Source: Heliopora coerulea (Eukaryota; Cnidaria; Anthozoa; Scleralcyonacea; Helioporidae). From it: a stretch of 64,000 bases of DNA. Each line of letters opens with the position of its first letter. Positions within the stretch are counted from its first letter, which is position 1. Where the stretch lies: positions 186,001 to 250,000 of the forward strand of contig JASJOG010000082.1 of the NCBI GenBank assembly GCA_030142905.1, in the 5' to 3' direction. Of this stretch, positions 33,201-43,644 are shown in pieces. The position numbers and the translations under genes are program-made. Below the pieces are notes generated by a model. It saw only the letters and a program-made list of their open reading frames with translations, did no database searches and was not told the origin of the DNA.

Positions 33201-36200
33201 GGGGTTTCGCCTTTGACGGGTAATAAACGAGCAACCACTTCGTTTCCTACTTCCAGTATCCAGGCTCATACTCGCCAGACTAATCACGCCATTTCTCCCA
33301 ACGATTTTTCCATCATTTCTTCCCGCAGGTCTTTCTCTAACTTTGAACTCCTCATTCGTGAGAGTTTACTTATTTCTAAATACAAACCGTCTCTCAACGA
33401 AAATATCTCTTCCACACCTCTTTCTCTATTCTAATGCTTTCCTCTTCCGTATGCGTGTCACTTCCTGTCACGTCTCCTAGTTTTCTATTGGTTAGCCATC
33501 TAATTATTCCACTATGTAATTATAGATTCATATATATAGTTTTTTCTCATCCCTGTAAACCTACACTCTGAAGATGTTGCACGCCGCAATGAAACGTCAG
33601 TAAACATGTTTTAAAACTTTTCGACTTGCCTCTTTCACTATGGCGATACACTTAAGAATTCTGAGCTGGGCTCTGATCTTTATGTTACGATTACTTGATA
33701 AGGATCAACATGTTCCAAAGAAAACAAGAATTGTCGTGGTTTCCAACCTCCCACCTGGAGTAACAAGAAATGAACTACATATTCACTTTCAAAAGAGGAA
33801 GAACGGAGGAGGTGAAGTCAATGATGTAAGAATGGCACAAGATGGACGAAAAGCTATGGTTAGCTTTGAGGATCCGGAAGGTGACTAGACTTAAATATCG
33901 CTATTCTGTCAGTTTTTGTTAAGCTTACGTTAAGAATGCAAAAGCACAACGTTATCTTAGTTCCTTCATTCAAAGATCATTTTTCTGGTTCATTAACGTT
34001 TCTAATAGAATATAGTGCACTCACTCGTCTTTTATTCTCGTTTTCATTTCAGTGGCCCACGCCGTCATCAATAAAGAGCAGATAATTCGAAGAAAAGTTG
34101 TTGAAGTGACTCCACTGGATAAAGATAACAAGGTTCGTCGTCTGAACTGAGTAGCTTTTACCTTAACGTTGTTACTGATATTTGCAGTCGAGTGCATTCC
34201 CCAAATGAGCGCGTTAACCACCGCGAATCAATGCGAAACTATCTACCATGAAGTAAGTACATTTCGTTTCCAAGAATATCAAAAAATACGTCAGCTGTTG
34301 ACGTAATTTTTGTACTAACGCCTTGTGTTGTTCAAGCCTTGAGCCTAAAGTATCAGAGAACGTAGCTGACAATGTCTAGTTCAAGTTTTCTTATCTCAGT
34401 GGTTTTCAAGTTTTATCTTGAACTGGTATTGTAATTTCTCGTAAAAACTAAGATTGGGAACATGAATAGAATTAACTGGCATATATTAAATATGAAAATG
34501 AATTATCATAAAAAATATATGATTGTTTCTGTCTGCAATGCCTTCCGAGTTTTCAGCCATTGCACTGGATAAAAGTTTTAGTACTTGAGAATGATATACT
34601 TCCAGTCTTGGGCTCACAAGCAATTCCTGAGACTCATAGCTTTACAATGGCCTCGTGAGTCGTTTGTCTAATCCAAGCTGTCATATTCTTCAAACTTTAA
34701 AAGTAATACTTATATACATGCGTTGTTCATGCACAGAAACTTTCCTGGATCTTTTCCCAAACTCATCCTCAGAATATTAATGTTTTCCAGCATTTAGAAA
34801 TTTTGGACGAGCAACCATCACAGGCTTCACTTGTTTCAGATGTCTTCTTTAATGGTTTTCCTATCTAAACGATATTCTAGCAGTTATTTGATGCTTTTTT
34901 GCGTTTATTTTTTCATACTGACTTACACAACATGCCACCGTATGTTTTACGTGACTTAACGTTGAAATTGATCTTAAAAGTTTTTTTTAAATTCTTGTTC
35001 TCGGGAGCAGAAGACTCCTGAGCAAACAAGGAAAGAATTGGTTTCTCACGTTCCTGAGCCTACAAAACATTTCTTCGACCCAGAAAAGAAATTAATAAAC
35101 ATAAACAGCTTCACACACCGTGAGGAATTGTGTTCCGAGGATCAACAGTATACGGTTGGCTCTGAAGACTCTGAAGAGTTCATAACTAAGGGAAAAGTCA
35201 TCAATGTACCTACCTATGAGCCACCAAGAACAGAAAATAAGGTTTGGATCAATGCATAGTTTTATGATCTGTTAAATAAATCATAGCAATATGTGTATGT
35301 AGTTATCAACAGCACTGGATGAATGTAAACGATCTTTAACTTGTGTGCCCCGAAATTTCGTTCTACCTCTCGCCATACGCTCACTTAAGGCACCACATTA
35401 GGAAGATTTATGAATGAGGTCTATGTAAACCCTGTGTAACATCCGTTTTACACGAATTTCTCAATAATTTTGCCAAAATAATTATCATTATCTATCATTT
35501 ACGGGATGGGTGGATGTCGGATATAAAGTTTTCATAGTGAAGCCGCGAAACAATTTATTCAGTTTTCAGAAAGGTGTTCTAATCAGATAAGAATTATATT
35601 TGTTAAAAAATAGTCGAGATGGAACAGTTCACAACATATTTTCAAAATAACTGTAAATGCAGAAAACTGAAAAATATTCATTGTCAATCCCTACCCGATC
35701 TTTCCACTGTCCATGTTTTACTCGAAATTGAAATGGTTTCTTGTGTTTTTTCGCTTTCCATTGAAATAAGCTTCAAGGACTCCCTCCAACGGCGGAAGAT
35801 GCAGTTTATCAGAGGACAATTCTAGTTTCTGATATCCCGGATGACGTAAAAGAAAGCGACGTCATTATTTATTTTCAACGCAAAAATAATAACGGTGGCG
35901 AAGTGGAAAAGGCGAAAATGTTTCCTGATGATGGAAAAGCGTTGGTTGTTTTTGCTGAACCCCAAGGTAAGGACTTCTGATTTTGAAAATTTCTAATTTT
36001 ATGAGGAAAGGGACTATTTGCCGCAAAACACTCTAGATGATCTAGTTGGAATATTAACAATATTCACAAAAGTGGAAACTGATCTTCCAGGTTGTTGTAA
36101 CCCAGAGAGGGATTGGTATTGGTGACTGATTTTTTGACAGCCATGGCGGTGGTTATCTTTTTACGCAAGATGATCATGTTCGGAGTCGAGTCTTAATACA

Positions 36201-36881
36201 TTAAAGATTTTTTTATTTAATATAAAAATATATTTATATAAAAAATTTAATTTAATTTAATTTATTTTATTTTTTATCTTATTTATTTGTTTTTATATAA
36301 AAATGTTATTTAATATAAAAAAGTTAACTATACGAGTTAACTGCAAAAATGGCTTGCTAATTATCTGGTTCGTTTGAAAAGTGATGCGAGCCATGTTTTC
36401 ATTTTTGTTATTTTGAGGTAGTGACAGGTTAAGGGTTGAAAGTCTGCAAATTTCCTTTGCTGTTCTTATAAAATTGCCTCTGACGCTTTAACCTGCCCCT
36501 TAGTCTAGAGAAAGTATATATGGCAAGTTGGACTATCAAACAAAAGCTTGCGACTTATATTTTTAGTTGCCGAAAGAGTCCTGCAGAAAAGACATGAACT
36601 CAACGGCAAACCTGTACGTGTGGAGAAATACAATCCATTCCCAAAGGAAACCGAGGTTAGAAAACGGATGCGTATGTGTTTATACTTCCTTGTACATTAG
36701 GCCCCAATTTTCCCGGCCGACCTGTGGCAATCCCAAGAATTATTCGTCTATCCAGGCAAATAGAAAGCGCCCGTAGATTAAGTTTTATGCCCCGAAAATC
36801 AACCACCAGATTGCTTGTTTAACCGCTGTACTGCATCAAGTCAACGACAACAACCACAACAACAGCCACAACAACAAAAAC

Positions 36882-36915
<34 letters not shown>

Positions 36916-39600
36916 ACAATAACAACCGCCACAACAACCATCACCACCACCACAACAACAACAACGACAACAACAAGCAACAATAACAGCAACACCAACA
37001 ACTACACCAACAACAGCAACGACAACAGTGGCAACAACATTACTATAATCCTACGGCTAAAATAACTTGTAAAAAGCGATCTCAAGAAAGGTATCAACAA
37101 ACTACAACTAGAAAATATATTATTATTATACACTAATTATTCTGAACCATTTCAGGTCGTCCACGTTTTTACAGTGGTGACAGCAACTTTGAACCATGCA
37201 TTATTCCAAATCATCGATCCAGAACTGACTAAAGCTATCCTGGATGAGACACAAATGGCTACAGGGATACAATGGCATCATGCAGCCTATGGTCTACTAG
37301 TAACCGGAACATTGGACCAAGTAAAAAAAGCCGGTGATTTCATTCAGTCAAAATTGGGAGACAAGTGTTGGCAACAGCCCAATGTACAAAACTTTGACCA
37401 AAGTATGGGCTCATATGAATTCACCGTAAAAACACAAGGTGTGAAGCATGGCGAGTCCCAAGAAAACTCGGCCCCACCGAGTGATTCCACCATGGTCCCA
37501 GGTCGTGAGTTGTCATACCGGCATGATGGGTTCACTGATAACTTTCCTGAAAAAAGTTCAAGGTACAGGGACATGAAATCTTCAAGAAAGTCATTCGATG
37601 CTGAGGGTGATTCCCCTGACAGCAGAGGACAATTCGAAAATTTTGAAAATTTGCCTCAAGGCGTTTCAAATACTGCTTCGGAGATAACACATGAAAATTC
37701 TGATGCGTCCAAGAACTACTACGAGAAATATCAATTTGCTGATAGGAGAACTTTGGCTTCACAACATTCCAGTATTAAGGCGGATTCTCTTCAATCTGGA
37801 AGCCAGAATCCGATCGGAGTCAGAGCCAGTGAAAAGGAAAAAGTCAAACCGACTCCAATAGCTCGGAAAAACCGTCCGCAAAATAACCAAGAGTATGATG
37901 CCGGACAGCAATGCCCAGACGCAATGACACTCCACGACTTTCAACAAAAGTCAGGTGGACTTCGAACTAAGCTCTCCAATGATCAGCCAAGCACAAAGAC
38001 TGGTAGACTAGCACAAGGGATCCAAGAACTACCTGATCGATCGACCGAGCAGACTGTAGTCGGACAACCAATTCAATCTCAGCGTAGCGCAAGTGTAGAG
38101 ACAGAGGAGCCTAGAGGGCCTCCTGAACGTCGTCAAAACGCTGCAAAGTTTTCATCAGTCTTTGGTGAAGAACGGTCTCCAAGTATGCGAGACGATTCTG
38201 TGCGAACAGAATCCAATGATAGCTTTGTTGGCGTTGCTGCATCCTCATCTCGGACTGGAACTGCCGACAAGCACAATAACGTCGAAGAAGGAGCAGTTTC
38301 TTCATCTAAACTGATGTCCAATGAGAAAGAGGTTTCCAACGATAACTTCCAGTCACATCCCAAGAATCCCGAAGAAGCAAGCTTTGACGGGAGGGATTTC
38401 GATGGGGATAACTTACATTTGAATGGAAATAATTCGCGTCAAGCAAGCCTCGAACAGAGTGAGACTGATGGTAGTAACTTTAGAGAAGATCACAACAATT
38501 CCAAGAAGTCGACGACAGACATCGAAAACCCTCACGAAGCGTCACTCGATATGGTGCAGGATTCTTTGCGGCAAATGAATTTACAAGAAAAACCGTCCTC
38601 TGTAAGTGTTGCGCAGTTCATTCAACATGTATACAAAGACGATCTAGAACAATTCAAAAGTCTAAACCGCGTTGACGTCGTGCTTACAGAAGACAAGAAA
38701 CGTCTCACCTTGAAGCCCATGCGTGGATTTAACCAATCAGAGATGAATGAAGTGGAGAAAAAACTTCAGCAGTTCTATACATCTACGTCCAGAAGACTCA
38801 CTACAGCTACAATCGATCTCAGGCAATTCACCGCAGAAGAGGCCGATAGAATTAAGAAATCAATGATGAGGCAGCGAGACCGATCTGAAGTTATGATTGA
38901 AGAGTCCGATTCCGATGTTTTCAGTTTGGTTGGTGATACTGAAACTGTTGAGATGTTTCGCAGGAATGTTGTTGGAGCGCGTCGAAGGGATAGTCCAGTT
39001 TCAGAAAGCAACAAGACGATGCCAGCTGAGCCGATGGTTGCGACTCGCAAAGGCGTACGAGTGGTGCTTATGCGCGGAGAAATACAAAAGCAAGAATGTG
39101 GTGCGATCGTGAACTTCACAGACAGTGATCTCGTGCACAAGAGCGGGTTGTCGTACGCAATTAGAGAAGCAGCAGGAGAAGCATTCTGGAAAGAATGTAG
39201 AGATATCATTGCTAAGAATGGGTCACTGGTTAGTAATATGGTGACTACAACAACCGCGGGCTCGTTGTCTTGCCAGCAAGTCATCCATGCTATTCTTCCG
39301 GATTTATCAAAGGACAGACGTCAAGAAGTTTTGCGACATGGTTTGAAAGAAACATGCCGTCTCGCCCTCAACAAGGCGAAAGATAGTCAGCTGAAATCAA
39401 TCTGTTTTCCGGTCATAACTTCAGATATTGCCAACCTTCCCTCAGCTGTTAGTTCACGGTTGCTGTTTGAGGTTATAAAAGATTTTATCGAAAATAATAG
39501 CCCGCTCAATAATAATTTTGTTGAAGAAGTTCGCATCGTTTTTTTGAAAAATACACGAGGTATGGAAGATTACATAAAAGAATTTACGAAGAACTTTTAG
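27040..39600 (+). CDS. RRM-array, KH-like, macro-like protein (PARP14/DTX3L-type)
   Basis: Twelve plus-strand exons: 27040-27220, 31501-31583, 31837-32008, 32362-32450, 32639-32816, 32974-33053, 33703-33880, 34053-34132, 35011-35241, 35771-35966, 36567-36655 and 37156-39600. Every phase agrees, giving about 1333 aa. Five RRM/NID-like modules (about 1-88, 89-175, 176-261, 262-347 and 425-519) each use two exons: strand/helix/HFQ-K-NGGGEV/ALVVFE, ending in phase 1, then VANAVVTREQ-like, ending in phase 0. A degenerate module occupies exon 9 (348-424). KH-like segments lie at about 525-592 and 1003-1125 with a long acidic/Ser-rich linker between them, and a macro-like domain at about 1150-1333. 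No PARP catalytic or RING domain follows. The architecture recalls the N-terminal half of PARP14 and DTX3L; RNA or ADP-ribose roles are inferred. A LINE sits in intron 1 and a Penelope fragment in intron 6. Confidence 0.85.
28040..31345 (-). mobile_element. CR1/L2-like LINE in intron 1, antisense
   Basis: The frame 31332-30982 begins the endonuclease (ITALNINSLPAHIDELR, LALNETKLD). The frame 30887-28716 (723 codons) continues it (IGDFNCDVDAP, IGTSDHSIVYG) and covers reverse transcriptase (NYRPISVLPVISKIIEKIVF, QHGFRPKHS, LDLKKAIDTVDH, GVPQGSVLGPLLFLVYIND). The catalytic box reads YTDD instead of YADD. The C-terminal region is 28709-28323 (AVLWNGLPEMV). A frameshift lies near 30890-30980. The 3' end is a (GATT)n tail at about 28040-28056. 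It is among the best preserved elements here but inactive by frame. Confidence 0.93.
31501..34132 (+). CDS. Exons 2-8: RRM modules 1-4
   Basis: Exon pairs 31837/32362, 32639/32974 and 33703/34053, together with 31501, encode three full modules plus the end of the first. First-half exons read DLPEGITENQLTIHFQKKK, DIPEGITESNLHIHFQRKK and NLPPGVTRNELHIHFQKRK. Second-half exons read VANAVVTREQKVKDKLVKV, VARAVINREQIIQGKVVKL and VAHAVINKEQIIRRKVVEV. All split a Val or Gly codon 1+2 and exit in phase 0. This uniform phase lets modules be duplicated without breaking the frame. Confidence 0.87.
33120..33625 (+). mobile_element. Penelope-like element fragment in intron 6
   Basis: The frame 33150-33434 carries a GIY-YIG-type endonuclease part (YLGQTRRHLYTRISEH, FELLIRESLLISKYKPSLN) and ends SSTPLSLF. 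After it comes gaagatgttgcacgccgcaa and tgaaacgtcagtaaacatg, the 3' signature of Penelope-like elements. The reverse transcriptase is missing. Strongly 5'-truncated. Confidence 0.82.
35011..35241 (+). CDS. Exon 9: degenerate, intronless RRM-like module
   Basis: A 231-nt phase 0-0 exon reading KTPEQTRKELVSHVPEPTKH ... FITKGKVINVPTYEPPRTEN, then AAG|GTTTGG. It sits in the module array but lacks the HFQ and NGGGEV motifs and the internal intron. It is a decayed module or a spacer. Confidence 0.7.
35771..36655 (+). CDS. Exons 10-11: RRM module 5
   Basis: 35771-35966 reads TILVSDIPDDVKESDVIIYF, QRKNNNGGEVEKAKMF and ALVVFAEPQG, with the donor CAAG|GTAAGG. 36567-36655 reads V-AERVLQKRHELNGKPVRVEKYN. 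The acceptor choice for exon 10 (AATAAG|CTT) is the only one that gives phase 0. Confidence 0.82.
36836..37035 (+). repeat. (CAA)n microsatellite in intron 11
   Basis: About 200 bp of caa/cga/cca triplets ending 120 bp before the large last exon. The Val-rich minus-strand frame here is spurious. If retained in the mRNA it would read as Gln-, Asn- or Thr-rich. Confidence 0.9.
37156..39600 (+). CDS. Exon 12: KH-like segments and degenerate macro domain
   Basis: Acceptor TTTCAG|GTC, phase 0, then 814 codons and TAG. It starts VVHVFTVVTATLNHALFQII and LLVTGTLDQVKKAGDFI (KH-like). A long low-complexity, Ser/Asp/Glu/Asn-rich linker follows, then a second KH-like region (VAQFIQHVYKDDLEQFKSL ... VEKKLQQFY ... 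FSLVGDTETVEMFRRNVV). Last comes a macro-like fold (VRVVLMRGEIQKQECGAIVN ... SICFPVITSDIANLPSAVSS ... VRIVFLKNTRGMEDYIKEF). The NPAN loop reads NFTD, the Gly-rich loop KSGLS and the SGxFG loop SDIANLP, so ADP-ribose binding is doubtful. Confidence 0.88.
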   Translation, partial: VVHVFTVVTATLNHALFQIIDPELTKAILDETQMATGIQWHHAAYGLLVTGTLDQVKKAGDFIQSKLGDKCWQQPNVQNFDQSMGSYEFTVKTQGVKHGESQENSAPPSDSTMVPGRELSYRHDGFTDNFPEKSSRYRDMKSSRKSFDAEGDSPDSRGQFENFENLPQGVSNTASEITHENSDASKNYYEKYQFADRRTLASQHSSIKADSLQSGSQNPIGVRASEKEKVKPTPIARKNRPQNNQEYDAGQQCPDAMTLHDFQQKSGGLRTKLSNDQPSTKTGRLAQGIQELPDRSTEQTVVGQPIQSQRSASVETEEPRGPPERRQNAAKFSSVFGEERSPSMRDDSVRTESNDSFVGVAASSSRTGTADKHNNVEEGAVSSSKLMSNEKEVSNDNFQSHPKNPEEASFDGRDFDGDNLHLNGNNSRQASLEQSETDGSNFREDHNNSKKSTTDIENPHEASLDMVQDSLRQMNLQEKPSSVSVAQFIQHVYKDDLEQFKSLNRVDVVLTEDKKRLTLKPMRGFNQSEMNEVEKKLQQFYTSTSRRLTTATIDLRQFTAEEADRIKKSMMRQRDRSEVMIEESDSDVFSLVGDTETVEMFRRNVVGARRRDSPVSESNKTMPAEPMVATRKGVRVVLMRGEIQKQECGAIVNFTDSDLVHKSGLSYAIREAAGEAFWKECRDIIAKNGSLVSNMVTTTTAGSLSCQQVIHAILPDLSKDRRQEVLRHGLKETCRLALNKAKDSQLKSICFPVITSDIANLPSAVSSRLLFEVIKDFIENNSPLNNNFVEEVRIVFLKNTRGMEDYIKEFTKNF

Positions 39601-39826
39601 TCTTGAGAACATCAAGCTTGTTGTATCAATCGTAGGTTAATTATTCACTAAAGCTAACATTTAAATTGTAACAGTTTATTTACGTAACAGTCAATCATGT
39701 CGATTATGTAGTCAAAACAATGAAACTAATTGGAGTATCGAACGACATATTCGTTTGACTTATGAAAGCTTAGAATTAGTTGGAAATTATTTCCTTAGCG
39801 ACTTATGATGTTCGCCATTTGGTAAA

Positions 39827-39832
39827 AATAAA
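39827..39832 (+). terminator. Candidate polyadenylation signal AATAAA
   Basis: AATAAA 227 bp downstream of the stop codon of the plus-strand gene; the first good signal in sense. Confidence 0.55.
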
Positions 39833-39949
39833 GCCCATCAGTTAATTGTCCCAGCAAGAAACGACTTTGTGTTCATTGGTCCATCGAATGAACGGAAAGC
39901 AATAAATATTTTTTTATTAATTAGACACAACAGTTTGCGGTAACGTCAC

Positions 39950-41140
39950 ATTTTTTATATTGTTCAATTTTGCTGAGCTTTCGTCCTGGACACTCAGGAT
40001 TTCATCAGAGCAAGGAACTGAAGTTTTGATATCAACCTTGTGTTTGTATACGTTAATCTCTTTACATCGGATTCACGGTAATCGCGTGCTTAGTGGCGTC
40101 ACGACGTCAACTGAAAGAAAATTCATTTTGTTCCTAATGATTACTAATATGAATACTAATATGGATACTAAAAGAGATATGCACAAGAGAATTGTTAATA
40201 GGATAAAGTAAGGAAAAAAGGTCTGTCCAAGCATCATTTAAAGGCTGTCCCTCTTGCGGAATGGTGGCATGTTTGAATATTTCTATTGATTCCCGTATCC
40301 TTGTACTAAAGTAATCTTTAGGGTTGCTCAGAATGAGTGGTTTTTTCACATTCCATTCAATATGGCCCGTCTCCCAGGTGTGTTTTGCCACGGATGATTT
40401 CTCGGTTTGACCTTTAACGCAACACGTGTAATGTTCTGTTTTGCGTGGCGTAATTGTGCGTCCAGTCTCGGGTGTATCCCCCAGTCCGCATTCGCAAGGG
40501 ATGCAATAGACTCCGGGATGCTGGTTCTCTGTTTTGTCTTTATGGGTGAAAAGTCGCTGGAAGAGCTTATTGGAGATGCTATGATAGACTTTAGTATTTT
40601 CTTTTGAGAGGATTCTTCCAATTTGATGGGGTACTGGGCCGGTGTACGAGATTACTACAGTGAACATGTATTCTTGCTTTGACCTATTGGGTTTGTGATC
40701 TTCCTCAGTTATCATGTCGGTCGGGAAACCATTCTGTCCGAGAACCTTTTGAAGATGTTTGAAATCGCCATCAAGATGATTCGAATCGCAGACTGAAGGT
40801 GCTCGATGAACGAGGGCCTTGCAGACGGAGAACTTGATTCTCGGATGATGGAAGGAATGATGGAATGAACAACGATCTGTGTGTGTTGGCTTTCTGTAAA
40901 CGGTGTGGTTCAAAGTGCCATCTGATTTCGTCTGACGGCGGATGCCAAGGAAGAGAAGTGTTTTGTTTTCGTCTCGTTTTTCTACGATAAAATGAATTGA
41001 TGGATTTAGACTGTTGAGGTACTGAAGGGAAACATCAGGTTTATCTTGTCCATGAAATCATGTTGCCAGGATGTCATCAACGTGCCGTCGCCATATAGAA
41101 GGCTTGTCATTGTAAAGTTGGAGTGCTTTTGGTTATCCTT
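39950..41140 (-). mobile_element. Penelope-like element, RT end + GIY-YIG
   Basis: On the minus strand about 41130-40914 reads the end of a Penelope reverse transcriptase with the DD box (PSIWRRHVDDILAT) and SLNPSIHFIVEKRDENKTLL, broken by a stop. The frame 40913-40134 continues with HTVYRKPTHTDRC, SKQEYMFTVVISYTGP, then a GIY-YIG-like domain (GVYCIPCECG, ETGRTITPRKTEH, KHTWETGHIEW). The YIG part of the motif reads LGD, so the nuclease is degenerate. The sense 3' side (about 40000-39960) carries the tgaaatcctgag / gaaagctcagc signature of these elements. Confidence 0.85.
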
Positions 41141-42482
41141 TGGTTTTTCGCGATTTTTTGACAAATGTCAAACATTGGAATAAAGGTAAAAATATGATCG
41201 CTAAGCCGGAAATAATTTAGATTTGGTTCTATCTGAGTTTTATGCAAGAAAATTAGTGAAGTTTTCTAGTTCGAAAAATTGCCAAAAAAAAAAGGTAAGG
41301 TGTTTAATTTTTGATGTAGGAATTTTCGAGCTACCTGGAACTTTGGAGAAGTCAAAGTATGCCCATTGGAAAGAAGCTACAGTAGTTGTTCACTTAGTCG
41401 AGTAATTTTAAGCTATAACTTTGTAGATTTTTGGTTGGGAGAAACTACACAACGTGTAAAGGAAACATCTTGTTTTCCGGCTAGGAACACTCAAAAGGAA
41501 ATAAAAAGTTTTCGCGAGACATTTTGAGATTGCTTCTGACCACAGTGAAGGATGTGACCGTCGAATCTTGGCAACTGCAATGCTGAAATAATTCCCCAAC
41601 CTCTGGACTTCGTAAAGCGTTCTAATTCTTTATTTGGAATTCGACATTCTTTTGGTCCGGGATAAAATTCCGAGGTTGTTTAGCGACCGTAAACGTGATC
41701 CATGACTCATGGCAGGAGATTCACCGACTGCAGGTGAATCACTTCGCAAGTTAGAAGCTTGAGTTTGATTATGGCGGAAGCTCATTGTCGTTTAGCATGT
41801 GTGGGCGTGAAATTGCTTTTACGCGCGAAAAATGAAATAGCGAAACCGATCCGATAGACAATATAGTATACTTAAATTATGTAACGTTCTATCAGATCTA
41901 TCTTATGCACTGTGTACCTGTAATAAATCATACGCAACGTAATTAAAATGAAACTTCTATATGTAATTATACATATGCTCTTCTACATGGATATGTATAC
42001 CCTGTATATGCACGTATATGTATTTCCTCAGTAACGCCCATTTATGAATTGTAACAATAGTCAGCGGGTACCTTTAATCATCCGAAGAAAGTGCGATTTA
42101 AATAGATATACCTGATATCCCGCATCCGCACGTCGCTAAAGCGGAAGGAGCAGACAAGGACTACTTGTAAGAAAGTGTACGAGTTGACTGTCGAGACAAT
42201 TTCCGGGACAGTAGTTCATTATTTTCCAATTGTGACAACAGACATCAGAACACTTTAATCAGTATGACGTTTTGCGGGCCGCATTGGCGGGGTTTCGAAG
42301 ACTATGTCGCGCGCCCCGGTTTGGTGATTAAAGTAAACATATATTTGGGTAGGGAACTAAGACATAAGATCGTCCACGGGCGTAAAACTACCAGTAACAA
42401 CGAACTTTCTTTAGTTTCCTACCTATATGTATTGCTCTATCTTGCGAGATATTGAGCACTGTCAGAATCATCTTTACAAAAA
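41141..42482. other. Interval with no recognised gene
   Basis: AT-rich. The small frames at 41223-41405, 41408-41599 and 42264-42455 have no family motif. A (TCTC)n pyrimidine tract at 42484-42508 leads into the fragment below. Confidence 0.5.
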
Positions 42483-42509
42483 TATCTCTCTCTCCCTTTC
42501 TCTCTCTGA

Positions 42510-43395
42510 CAGCCATGGCGGACGGACGTCTCTATGTCTGCTCTGCTCTGACAATGATGATATGAATACGGATAAATGTACTTCTGGGTGCCTCTTATTA
42601 TGTATGACGAAACAAGCTTTTCAAGCTATTGCAATAATACAGATAACTTCAAGTGGAAAGGGTCTGTGGATGAACTGGTGCAGTTCGTGAACAAAGTGTT
42701 CGGCGACGTTAATGGCCAGCTAAATGAAGACACAAAGCACAATTGTACAACGTTTGGCTTGAAGAAGTTTCCATCCGATTTTATCATACAACCGAAACCC
42801 TAAAGATCTTTGGACTCAAAGCTCCTTAGTTAAGGGACAAGTTCTATGAGATATTGGGATTATTCATGAATCGTTCTGGTTCTGACGAACAGCCATTGCC
42901 TGTGGATCAAACTACATCGTTACAGTTCACCACATACAATGTCTCCTCCGAGCAACGAAAAAGTTTTCTGTTGAAGGAAGAATTCTTGAAGGAAATAAAT
43001 GCTGTTAGACTGATCTATCACTTCTCAAATCTCGCCTTCCTTATGGACTACAAGGTGACATCGAGACCCCGTTCACACGATACCGGTACGAAACTGCACC
43101 AGTATCCAAATATCACGGTACGAACCTGTTCACACGATTACGGTTTCACATGACAGTTTCAAATCGTTACGGTTAGCATTACGGTTTCATGCTTTTTCAT
43201 ACCGGTACCGTGTGAATGCAAGGCTTAACCGTAATAATTTCGTTACGGTTTCATTTCGTACCGGTATCGTGTGAACGGGGTCTGAAGGTAAAGTGAATCA
43301 TTATAAAGCAACTATATGTAAATTAGAACGGAAAGTTGGCTTATTGAAAGAAGAAAATAATCGCTTTATCAGGAGTGCTTTATCGGGTTTTAAAA
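42510..43395 (+). pseudogene. Unidentified gene remnant with coiled-coil end
   Basis: Three coding-like pieces in different frames. About 42601-42801 reads FKWKGSVDELVQFVNKVFGD ... FGLKKFPSDFIIQPKP; about 42854-43063 reads FMNRSGSDEQPLPVD ... RKSFLLKEEFLKEINAVRLI; about 43286-43390 reads KVNHYKATICKLERKVGLLK and EENNRF, a short coiled coil. A TIR element (43064-43283) separates the last two. Stops and frame changes indicate a dead gene. I do not recognise the family; the W-x-G-x3-L-x2-FV pattern is the most distinctive feature. Confidence 0.45.
43064..43283. mobile_element. 220-bp TIR element (AGACCCCGTTCACACG ends)
   Basis: Terminal inverted repeats of about 30 bp: agaccccgttcacacgatac at the left, and cgtgtgaacggggtct at the right. 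The interior repeats ttacggtttca and taccggtac motifs in both orientations. No open frame, so it is a MITE. It interrupts a gene remnant. Confidence 0.85.
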
Positions 43396-43644
43396 CACGA
43401 GGCGATAGCCGAGTATTTTAGATCCGATAAAGCATGAACTGCGAGATTTTTAGATGTCTTCTAAGATGAACTTCCTGATACGCTAATTCGCAAAGAACAT
43501 TTGGAAATTTATCTTTTGTGAGCCGAAAAAAATGAACTTCTTCTTCACATATAAAGTCACATGTGTCTTTATCACATATAAAGACCCGACACGGTTATGA
43601 TTTTCTTTTGTATTTTCCTCATGAATTATTAATGAAATTTAGAA

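Noticed and set aside
36819..37001. Val-rich protein on the minus strand
   Set aside because: Translation of the (CAA)n tract.
38775..39284. 169-codon minus-strand frame
   Set aside because: Shadow of the last exon of the plus-strand gene.
37156..39600. PARP catalytic domain at the C-terminus of the plus-strand gene
   Set aside because: The protein ends right after the macro-like domain. No PARP catalytic signature is seen there or in the next 3 kb.
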